Part shown: in pieces, positions 14,798 through 20,986 of the stretch
Numbering within the stretch: position 1 is the first letter of the stretch
How the letters are laid out: the number at the start of each line of letters is the position of its first letter
NCBI RefSeq assembly: GCF_905397395.1
Contig: NZ_CAJPVH010000052.1
Location: forward strand, 1 to 36,965
Direction: 5' to 3'
DNA length: 36,965 nt
From: Cupriavidus campinensis
Lineage (GTDB): Bacteria; Pseudomonadota; Gammaproteobacteria; Burkholderiales; Burkholderiaceae
Position numbers and translations under genes: made by a program
Notes under the pieces: model-generated
What the model saw: the letters and a program-made list of their open reading frames with translations, nothing else
What the model was told of the DNA's origin: nothing
Databases searched by the model: none

Positions 14798-16291
14798 CTA
14801 TCGCGCCGTGGCCGCTGCGGTGTCGGCCTTTTGCGGATCGGTCACGATGGTCGCGCCGGCGTCTTTCAGCAGCCGCTGGAAATCCGGCGAGGTCATGATG
14901 ATCTTCCCGGCGGCAGCCCGCAGGCGGTCAACCGCCTCGGGTGGCAGGGAAAACGACGTGGGGAGTTCATTGAGGTAGGCCAGCTCATCCCGGTCTTCCA
15001 GCCGGGCGAACGACACGTCGATGGCGTAGATCGTCGCGTCTGGCGTGCGGAGCGCGCTGGCAACCGCCGCATCCTTGTTCGCAGCGAACGCCGCCGAGCG
15101 GCGGACCTCGCCCATGGACCGCCAGCGCGCCTGACTGTCCTTCAGGAGTTCGGTCGCCTCATAGGAATAGTGGTCGATCGGCACGCCGGCGGCTTTCACC
15201 AGGATTTCGATCATGCCCGGCGGCGATTCAGACTTGTCCCATTCCGTTTTGGGAACGGAAAGCGAATTCACGACAAAGACGGCGATATGGCGCACCTGAT
15301 CGAGCGGCGTCTGAAGGCCGACCAGGTGCAGCGCTTCCATCAGTTCCAGGGTGTCCAGCACGCTGCGCATGCCGAGGTTGTCGGAAACGCCGCCATCCAC
15401 GACGTGGAGGTAGGGCCGGTTGATGCTGTCGCCAAACTCCGCCTCTTCCCTGATATGGCGAGTGGCGCGCGCGGCGGGCCGGGGCGGCTCGCTGTCCTCG
15501 ATAAACGGCTGGATCCAGTCCGGCGCCTTGTAGTTGCAGCGACCGCCGTAGTTGTTCAGCGTGATTGGCGTGAGCACCACTGGCACGGCGGAAGAGGCCG
15601 CCGCCGCCCGTGACAGCCGCACGGCATTGAGGTCCGAACACAGCACATCGAACGTGGCCTGCGTAAAGGGCAGGCGTGCGCCCGTGGTGATATCGGTGGC
15701 CGAAGCCACGATAAAGGGGCCCTGCCCCCTGTTGAGGTCACCGAACGTCGCCCCGTGAAAGAGGATTTCGTCGTACAGATCCGCCGCAAGTTCCGAGCGC
15801 CCCCATCCGCCCGACCACAGGGACGGCCAGTAGGCCGGATTGAAGGTCCGGCGCGTGATCGTGCCTTGTACATCGCGCTTGAGGAACGTCTGCTCGTAGT
15901 CGTCGAACAGCCTTTCGCCGTAGAGCCCATAGGCCAGCGCCGTAAAGCTGCCGCCCGACACCCCGGTCACCACGCTCACATGGTCGAGCAGGCGGGACTT
16001 GCCCCGTGGCCCGACGACTTCGGTGTTGCGCAGGAACTCGAGGACGCCGTACGAGAAGGCCGCCGCACGGGTACCCCCGCCCGAAAAGGCCAGGATGACG
16101 AGGTTTTCCCTGCTGGCGGCAAACTGGGGGCGCGTGAAGAAGCGATAGCCGGCGTTCTGGTCTGCCTGGGCAATCGGCGGGTTGACCGGCCGGCTCGCAC
16201 AACCGCCCAGCAGGAGGGTCAGGCCGGGCAGGAGCCAGAACGCAAGTGCCAGCCATACGGAGGTCGCGGAGGTGGCCATGGGGGTTGTCAT
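14798..16291 (-). CDS. Patatin-like phospholipase, predicted lipoprotein
   Basis: A 497-aa patatin-family hydrolase. Residues 1-30 are a lipoprotein signal peptide ending in lipobox LLGGC with Cys31. The oxyanion loop is GGGTR (71-75), the nucleophile elbow is GVSGGS (Ser112) and the catalytic Asp is in VVDGGVSDN near residue 300, giving the Ser-Asp dyad. The start at 16291 follows the stop of the upstream SDR gene by 2 bp; 16279 is an alternative. Probably membrane-anchored, with the enzyme on the periplasmic side or at the outer membrane. Physiological lipid unknown. It forms a two-gene minus-strand operon with the SDR. Confidence 0.9.
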   Translation of the reverse strand: MTTPMATSATSVWLALAFWLLPGLTLLLGGCASRPVNPPIAQADQNAGYRFFTRPQFAASRENLVILAFSGGGTRAAAFSYGVLEFLRNTEVVGPRGKSRLLDHVSVVTGVSGGSFTALAYGLYGERLFDDYEQTFLKRDVQGTITRRTFNPAYWPSLWSGGWGRSELAADLYDEILFHGATFGDLNRGQGPFIVASATDITTGARLPFTQATFDVLCSDLNAVRLSRAAAASSAVPVVLTPITLNNYGGRCNYKAPDWIQPFIEDSEPPRPAARATRHIREEAEFGDSINRPYLHVVDGGVSDNLGMRSVLDTLELMEALHLVGLQTPLDQVRHIAVFVVNSLSVPKTEWDKSESPPGMIEILVKAAGVPIDHYSYEATELLKDSQARWRSMGEVRRSAAFAANKDAAVASALRTPDATIYAIDVSFARLEDRDELAYLNELPTSFSLPPEAVDRLRAAAGKIIMTSPDFQRLLKDAGATIVTDPQKADTAAATAR

Positions 16292-16293
16292 CC

Positions 16294-17025
16294 CTAGCTG
16301 AGCCCATCCAGCACCAGATGCTGCCCGTGGATCGCTTGCGCACCCTCGGACGCCAGGAACGCCACCGCGCGCGCTGCCGCGCCGGTGGACACCCAGTGCG
16401 TGTGCTCCGCAGCCGGCATGGCGTTGCGGTTGGCCGGCGTGTCCAGAATGCCCGGGGCGATGCTGTTGACGTTGATGCCTGCCGCGCGCACCTCGCGGGA
16501 GAGGCTTTCCACCAGCCGCTGCAGGGCGCTCTTGGACGCGCTGTAGGCGCCCATCGTGGCCGCGCCGGCCGTGGCGCCGCGCGCGGAGACGGCCACGACC
16601 TTGCCGCTGCGCTGGAACATCATCGCCGGAATGAAATGCCCGGTCACGGCGACGAAGGACCACGCGTTCAGGTCCATCATCCGCAGCCAGGATTCCCGGC
16701 TCAACGCGTGGGTGGGCTCGCCCATCTCGAAGCCGCCGGCCACGTGGACCAGCACGTCGACCGCGCCGAAGGCATCGAGGATAGCCGCCGCCACCGGCGC
16801 CATGGCCGTGTCGGACGTGACGTCGGCCGCATGGAGCAGCATGCCGCCCTGGTCGGGCTCCGGATGGGCGAACACGGTCTGCAGGTGTTGCAGGTCACGG
16901 TCGATCAGGGCCAGCCGGGCGCCCTCGGCGGCGAAACGGCTGGCCACGGCGCGGCCCAGCGCCCCGGCGGCGCCAGTAATCACGACATGACGGGGAGGTG
17001 CGGTCGCATCCATCGATGGCTCCAT
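16294..17025 (-). CDS. Short-chain dehydrogenase/reductase (SDR)
   Basis: A 243-aa classical SDR. The Rossmann motif TGAAGALGRA is near residue 16, DVTSD near 70, VHVAGG near 95 (an NNAG variant), the catalytic Ser in VVAVSARGATAG and YSASK about 14 residues later; PGILDTPANR follows. The start at 17025 is supported by GGAAGGG about 8 nt upstream; a second in-frame ATG at 17013 lacks a site. The substrate is not evident. Its stop lies 2 bp before the patatin-like gene, so both are probably co-translated. A role in lipid or fatty acyl metabolism with that neighbour is only a guess. Confidence 0.9.
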   Translation of the reverse strand: MEPSMDATAPPRHVVITGAAGALGRAVASRFAAEGARLALIDRDLQHLQTVFAHPEPDQGGMLLHAADVTSDTAMAPVAAAILDAFGAVDVLVHVAGGFEMGEPTHALSRESWLRMMDLNAWSFVAVTGHFIPAMMFQRSGKVVAVSARGATAGAATMGAYSASKSALQRLVESLSREVRAAGINVNSIAPGILDTPANRNAMPAAEHTHWVSTGAAARAVAFLASEGAQAIHGQHLVLDGLS

Positions 17026-17088
17026 GAAAGTTGCCCTTCCACCATAGAACCCGCGCGGCTGGACCGCCAAATGTTGCCGCGCGCCAAA

Positions 17089-17096
17089 CTGTACAG
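17089..17096. promoter_or_regulatory. Palindrome CTGTACAG in the SDR/exporter intergenic region
   Basis: The 8-bp palindrome lies in the 200-bp space between the divergent SDR (start 17025) and EamA exporter (start 17227) genes and is bordered by GCGC on both sides. It could be a regulator half-site pair. Nothing else distinctive was seen in this gap. Confidence 0.25.
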
Positions 17097-17226
17097 CGCA
17101 GGCCGCGCCCATCTGTGCATGGCGGGCCACAGCCGGCTCGGGCATCATGCGGCTCCGGCCATGCCGGCGGGCGCCGCAGGTTGCCACTGGCGCGGCGCCC
17201 CGCACCACACCGTTCCAGGACCCGAA

Positions 17227-18087
17227 TTGCCGCTTACCCGCCTCAAACAAAGTCAGACACTGCTGGCCGTGCTGGCTCTCATCGCCTCCATGGCCTCGCT
17301 TTGCGTGGGTACGTCGTTCGCCAAGAGCCTGTTCGGCGTCCTGGGCGCCCAGGGCACCACGGCGTTGCGGGTGGGGTTCTCGGCGCTGATCCTGCTCTGC
17401 GTCTGGCGGCCGTGGCGCTTTCCGCTCACGCGCGCCAATGCCCGCGCCATCGCGCTGTACGGCGCCGCGCTGGGCGCCACGAACCTGCTGTTCTATATGT
17501 CCCTGCGCACGGTGCCGCTGGGGCTGGCCATCGCCATCGAGTTCACCGGGCCGCTGACCGTGGCGGTGCTGTCCTCGCGCCGGGCCATCGATTTTCTCTG
17601 GATTGGCTGCGCCGTGACCGGCCTGCTGTTGCTGCTGCCGCTGGGGGCGTCCACGGCCCATCTGGACCCGGTGGGCATCGGCTATGCGCTCGCGGCCGGG
17701 GTGGGCTGGGCACTCTATATCGTGTTCGGGCAGATGGCGGGCAATGCGCATGGCGGCCAGGCCACGTCGCTGGGGCTGACCATGGCCGCGCTGGTGACGC
17801 TGCCGTTCGGGCTGGCCCATGCGGGGACGACGATGTTCAGCCCGTCGCTGCTGCTGGCCGGGCTGGCGGTGGGGCTGCTGTCGAGCGCGATTCCCTATTC
17901 GCTGGAGATGGTGGCGCTGAAACGCCTGCCGCGCCGCACCTTCGGCATCCTGCTCAGCATGGAGCCGGCCATGGGTGCGCTGGCCGGGCTGGCGTTCCTC
18001 CATGAGCAGCTCACGCCGATCCAGTGGGTGGCGATTGCCGCCATCATCGTGGCGTCGATCGGCTGTACGGCGACGTCCCGGCGCTAG
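17227..18087 (+). CDS. EamA/RhtA-family exporter (DMT superfamily)
   Basis: A 286-aa protein with ten hydrophobic segments arranged as two EamA repeats, similar in length and sequence style to RhtA, the threonine/homoserine exporter of E. coli (295 aa). LRTVPLGLAIAIEFTGPL and LSSAIPYSLEMVALKRLP are characteristic. I chose the TTG at 17227 because AGGA lies 6 nt upstream and it gives a natural start (PLTRLKQSQTLLAVLALIA); ATG 17161 is in frame but adds a hydrophilic stretch unlike relatives. It is an inner-membrane exporter of amino acids or related metabolites. Ends 23 bp from the convergent GNAT gene. Confidence 0.85.
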   Translation: MPLTRLKQSQTLLAVLALIASMASLCVGTSFAKSLFGVLGAQGTTALRVGFSALILLCVWRPWRFPLTRANARAIALYGAALGATNLLFYMSLRTVPLGLAIAIEFTGPLTVAVLSSRRAIDFLWIGCAVTGLLLLLPLGASTAHLDPVGIGYALAAGVGWALYIVFGQMAGNAHGGQATSLGLTMAALVTLPFGLAHAGTTMFSPSLLLAGLAVGLLSSAIPYSLEMVALKRLPRRTFGILLSMEPAMGALAGLAFLHEQLTPIQWVAIAAIIVASIGCTATSRR

Positions 18088-18110
18088 GCGCCGATCTTAG
18101 TTGACCTGAC

Positions 18111-18716
18111 TTAGTTAGCGGCGAACCAGTCGCGCGGGAGCCATTCGGCGGAGGGAGCGGAGGGGGCCGGGGCCTTACGGGGTTCGGCCAGCGTCAGGCT
18201 CACTTCGTGGAGCAGGCTGTCCTCGGGGTTGCGCCGCGTGGCGAAGCCACAATCGCGCATGATGGCCAGCATGCGGCGGTTTTCGCTGAGCACGTCGCCA
18301 CGCATGCCGCGCAGGCTGGCGGCGCGGGCCAGTTGCTGGAGCCGCTGGATCAGGCGCCGGCCCAGGCCCTGGCCCTGCCAGTTGTCCGCCACCACCACGG
18401 CCAGTTCGGCCAGCCCCTCGTCGTTCACCACGTATTCGGCATTGGCGACGATGACCTCGCCAAAGGTGACCACCAGCGCCACATCGCGGTCCTGGCGACG
18501 GCTCACAAACCGAGCAAGCGTCTCGTTGGCCACCGGGCCACCGGTCAGGAAGCGGAAATAACGGCTTTCGCGCGACAGGCCATCCACAAAGGCTCGCAGG
18601 CGCCCGTGATCGGACACCCGGGCGGCGCGCAATGTCACCTGCGCACCGCCCCGCACGGTCCAGCTTTCTTCACTGATGGCCGCTTGCGCGTCGCGCTGCT
18701 CGTTCATCCACTTCAT
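18111..18716 (-). CDS. GNAT-family N-acetyltransferase
   Basis: A 201-aa protein with one GNAT domain at residues about 25-165. Motif A, the acetyl-CoA pyrophosphate loop, is seen as VVADNWQGQGLGRRLIQ, and SENRRMLAIMRDCGF is typical motif B. The start at 18716 has AGGAG 7 nt upstream. The sequence RYFRFLTGGPVANETLARF resembles acetyltransferases that act on proteins or amino acids and are fused to acyl-CoA synthetases in other species, but here the domain stands alone. Transcribed divergently from the HxlR-type regulator gene across 91 bp, which suggests control by it. Confidence 0.88.
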   Translation of the reverse strand: MKWMNEQRDAQAAISEESWTVRGGAQVTLRAARVSDHGRLRAFVDGLSRESRYFRFLTGGPVANETLARFVSRRQDRDVALVVTFGEVIVANAEYVVNDEGLAELAVVVADNWQGQGLGRRLIQRLQQLARAASLRGMRGDVLSENRRMLAIMRDCGFATRRNPEDSLLHEVSLTLAEPRKAPAPSAPSAEWLPRDWFAAN

Positions 18717-18728
18717 GACGCGCTCCTG

Positions 18729-18798
18729 ACTACGTTTTATGTAGCCAGGAGTATAGGCGATACCCTGACTTTTGCAAACGTAGTTAGGGTGCTATGCT
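18729..18798. promoter_or_regulatory. Shared operator/promoter region, GNAT and HxlR genes
   Basis: ACTACGTTT (18729-18737) and its exact reverse complement AAACGTAGT (18776-18784) face each other. The left copy is also part of a local dyad CTACGTTTTATGTAG (18730-18744). TTGCAA (18772) and TATGCT (18793) could form a promoter for the HxlR gene, with start of transcription near 18805, just before its ATG at 18808. The repeats are probable HxlR-type sites controlling both genes. Confidence 0.6.
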
Positions 18799-18807
18799 GG
18801 ATTCACC

Positions 18808-19287
18808 ATGACCGAACCCACCCAAGTCACCCTTCCGCCATGCTCCATCGCCGCCACGCTTTCCTTGATCGGGGAAAAGTGGACGATGCTTATCTTGCGC
18901 GATGTGTTTTCCGGGGTGCGGCGATTCGACGATTTCCTCCAGCGCCTGCAGTGCTCGCCCGCGGTGCTGTCCGCACGGCTCAAGACACTGACCGAAGCCG
19001 GCCTGCTGCGCCGGGTCAGCTATAAGGAACCGGGCGAGCGCGAACGCTTCCAGTACCACCCGACGCGCGCCGCCGTCGATTTGCTGCCGGTGCTGGTCGG
19101 CCTGATGCAATGGGGCGACGATCACCTCGCGCCCAGTGGCCAGGGTCCGGCGGAAGTACGCTCAAAAACCTCCGGGCTCAGGGTGCGCGCCGCCTTGGTC
19201 GACGAATCCGGCGCCCAGGTCCTGCCAAAGGACATGCAGTTGCTGTCCGCCTACAACGTCAAGTCAGACGGCAGCAACGAAGGCTGA
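18808..19287 (+). CDS. HxlR-family (MarR-like) transcriptional regulator
   Basis: A 159-aa regulator with the complete HxlR domain at residues about 10-105: CSIAATLSLIGEKWTMLILRD, then FDDFLQRLQCSPAVLSARLK, then TEAGLLRRVSYKEPGERERF. The conserved Cys12 is present; in this family such a cysteine often senses electrophiles or redox state. A C-terminal extension of about 50 residues (from SGQGPAEVRS) follows the fold and is not typical. No ribosome binding site is seen, in keeping with a leaderless or short-leader mRNA. It probably represses the divergent acetyltransferase gene and itself. Confidence 0.92.
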   Translation: MTEPTQVTLPPCSIAATLSLIGEKWTMLILRDVFSGVRRFDDFLQRLQCSPAVLSARLKTLTEAGLLRRVSYKEPGERERFQYHPTRAAVDLLPVLVGLMQWGDDHLAPSGQGPAEVRSKTSGLRVRAALVDESGAQVLPKDMQLLSAYNVKSDGSNEG

Positions 19288-19304
19288 CCGGCTCCCCCCT
19301 CCCG

Positions 19305-19327
19305 GGTGCGCCCTCCCCGCGCGCACC
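19305..19327 (+). terminator. Hairpin after the HxlR gene
   Basis: GGTGCGC and GCGCACC form a 7-bp stem with a 9-nt loop, 17 bp after the hxlR stop. No T-run follows, so it is a weak terminator candidate. Confidence 0.4.
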
Positions 19328-19345
19328 GTGCGGAATCATTGCACT

Positions 19346-19360
19346 GCACCATCCCCGTGC
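19346..19360. promoter_or_regulatory. Putative NtrC binding site upstream of the nas operon
   Basis: GCAC (19346-19349) and GTGC (19357-19360) are separated by 7 bp, the NtrC core. It lies 105 bp upstream of the sigma-54 promoter, a normal enhancer position, and mirrors the arrangement at 4565-4716. Confidence 0.65.
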
Positions 19361-19465
19361 CCACGCCCCATGCTGGCGCCGCACCATGATGCATAAACGT
19401 GCATTACACGCCGCTTTTCGTCCGAAAACCGGCTTTCCACGCGCCTGATACGCCCCACCACCGGC

Positions 19466-19480
19466 TGGCACACCGCTTGC
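19466..19480 (+). promoter_or_regulatory. Sigma-54 (RpoN) promoter of the nas operon
   Basis: TGGCAC-N5-TTGC matches the -24/-12 consensus; GG is at 19467-19468 and GC at 19479-19480. If C19480 is -12, transcription starts near 19492, right before the first leader hairpin at 19493. The leader to the transporter ATG is about 136 nt. Confidence 0.82.
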
Positions 19481-19492
19481 GATACAGAGCAC

Positions 19493-19572
19493 GGGCCGGT
19501 CAACGGCGACCTGCCCACCCCACATCAAACGCTGGCTATCTCATGTAGCCACGCGTCAGGACAACGGCGTCC
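19493..19572 (+). promoter_or_regulatory. ANTAR-responsive (NasT/NasR-type) leader RNA, hairpins P1 and P2
   Basis: P1 (19493-19516) has stem GGGC/GCCC and GGTC/GACC (one mismatch between them) closing a hexaloop AACGGC at 19502-19507. P2 (19559-19572) has stem GGAC/GTCC closing the identical hexaloop AACGGC at 19563-19568. Both loops have A at position 1 and G at position 4, the defining bases of the two-hairpin motif bound by ANTAR antiterminators. A third hairpin (TGGCTA/TAGCCA, 19533-19551) lies in the linker. The 3' half of P2 is also the 5' arm of the terminator, so the structures exclude each other. Confidence 0.85.
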
Positions 19573-19616
19573 CCAGAACTGGCCTTTGCCAGCCTCTCGG
19601 GACGCCTTTTGTTTTT
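19566..19616 (+). terminator. Leader intrinsic terminator controlled by antitermination
   Basis: GGCGTCCC (19566-19573) pairs with GGGACGCC (19599-19606). An inner stem CTGGC/GCCAG (19579-19592) stacks within. The run TTTTGTTTTT (19607-19616) follows directly, then GGAG, the ribosome binding site of the transporter gene. Formation of P2 removes part of the left arm. This fits a nitrate/nitrite-dependent switch in which a NasT-type protein holds P2 closed and lets polymerase read on. Confidence 0.85.
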
Positions 19617-19627
19617 GGAGCACAAGC

Positions 19628-20950
19628 ATGAACGGTAAAGCCACCCGGATCGACCTGCTGAGTCTCAAGACCCCGCAGATGCGCGCCTTCCACCTGACCT
19701 GGATGGCGTTCTTTGTCTGCTTCTTCGCGTGGTTTGCCTGCGCGCCGCTGATGCCGGTGCTCAAGGGCGAGTTCGGCCTCACGCCGGGCCAGATCGCCAA
19801 TATCAATATCGCCGCCGTGGCGGTGACCATCATCGTCCGCCTGATCATCGGCCCGATGTGCGACCGCTTCGGCCCGCGCAAGACCTACACCGGCCTGCTG
19901 GCCATTGGCGCGCTGCCCGTGCTCGGCGTAGCGCTGGCGCAGAACTACGAGACCTTCCTGTTCTTCCGCCTGCTGATTGGCGCGGTGGGCGCGAGCTTCG
20001 TCATCACGCAGTACCACACCTCGGTGATGTTCGCGCCGAACGTGGTGGGCACGGCCAACGCGGCGTCGGCCGGCTGGGGCAATGCCGGCGGCGGCGCGGC
20101 GCAGGCGGCCATGCCGCTGCTGCTGGGCGCGATCCTGATGATTGGCGTGGACCACACGCTCGGCTGGCGCCTGGCGCTGGTGGTGCCCGGCGTGCTGATG
20201 CTGATCATGGCCGTCGTGTACTGGAAGTTCACGCAGGACTGCCCGGAAGGCAACTACTCGGACCTGCGCGCACGCGGCGTGGCCGTCAGCGGCGCTAAAG
20301 GTGGAAAAGGCGGCGGCGGCTGGGCCAGCTTCAAGGCGGCCAGCGCCAACTACCGCGTCTGGCTGCTGTTCATCACCTACGGCGCCTGCTTCGGCGTGGA
20401 GATCTTCATCCACAACGTGGCCGCCACCTTCTACGTGGACCACTTCGGCCTGTCGCTGTCGGCTGCCGGCATGGCTGCGGCGAGCTTCGGCCTGCTGGCG
20501 CTGTTTGCCCGGGCGCTGGGCGGCTATGTGTCGGACCGCTTCGCCCGCCGCCGTGGCCTGGACGCCCGCTCGATGGTGCTGTTCGTCTTCATCCTCGGCG
20601 AAGGGCTGGGCCTGCTGTGGTTCGCGCAGGCGTCCAGCGTCACGCTGGCCGTGGTGGCCATGCTGATCTTCGGCCTGTTCACCCACATGGCCTGCGGTGC
20701 CACCTACGCGCTGGTGCCGTTCATCGACCGCAAGGCGCTGGGCGGCGTGGCCGGCATCATCGGCGCCGGCGGCAACGTGGGCGCGGTAGCGGCCGGCTTC
20801 CTGATGAAGGGCCTGGGCGACCTGCAACAGACCCTGACCTACCTCGGCGTGGCCGCCACGATCGCCGCGCTGTGCGCCATCGCCGTGCGCTTCAGCGCCG
20901 AGCACAAGGCCCAGGAGCAGGCCCTGTACGACAGCGCGCTGGCCAACTGA
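19628..20950 (+). CDS. nasA: Nitrate/nitrite transporter, NarK/NNP family (MFS)
   Basis: A 440-aa, 12-TM nitrate importer of the nitrate-nitrite porter group. Nitrate signature 1 (AGWGNAGGG) is near residue 148 and signature 2 (IGAGGNVGAVAAGF) near residue 378; the MFS loop GPMCDRFGPRK follows TM2. The ATG at 19628 has GGAG 7 nt upstream; an in-frame TTG at 19586 lies inside the terminator and is rejected. It is the first gene of the nitrate assimilation operon, 36 bp before nirB. The symbol follows B. subtilis use (nasA is the transporter); in Klebsiella nasA means the reductase. Confidence 0.93.
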   Translation: MNGKATRIDLLSLKTPQMRAFHLTWMAFFVCFFAWFACAPLMPVLKGEFGLTPGQIANINIAAVAVTIIVRLIIGPMCDRFGPRKTYTGLLAIGALPVLGVALAQNYETFLFFRLLIGAVGASFVITQYHTSVMFAPNVVGTANAASAGWGNAGGGAAQAAMPLLLGAILMIGVDHTLGWRLALVVPGVLMLIMAVVYWKFTQDCPEGNYSDLRARGVAVSGAKGGKGGGGWASFKAASANYRVWLLFITYGACFGVEIFIHNVAATFYVDHFGLSLSAAGMAAASFGLLALFARALGGYVSDRFARRRGLDARSMVLFVFILGEGLGLLWFAQASSVTLAVVAMLIFGLFTHMACGATYALVPFIDRKALGGVAGIIGAGGNVGAVAAGFLMKGLGDLQQTLTYLGVAATIAALCAIAVRFSAEHKAQEQALYDSALAN

Positions 20951-20986
20951 ATTCGCATACGAAGAACCCCGGACAAGGAAAGCATC

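Noticed and set aside
14781..14800. Near-repeat TCGACCCTTA / TCGACCCCTA at the hipA/patatin junction
   Set aside because: Only two imperfect 10-bp copies, partly inside the end of the patatin-like gene; likely chance.
16292..16663. Upstream extension of the patatin-like gene
   Set aside because: It lies over the SDR gene, has non-protein-like composition, and the lipoprotein signal peptide starts at 16291.
19381..19404. A second NtrC-like site near the nas enhancer (TGCA repeats)
   Set aside because: TGCA elements are present, but the GCAC-N7-GTGC spacing is not met.
19586..19627. Earlier TTG start for the nitrate transporter
   Set aside because: It lies inside the leader terminator; the ATG at 19628 has a proper GGAG site and the usual N-terminus.
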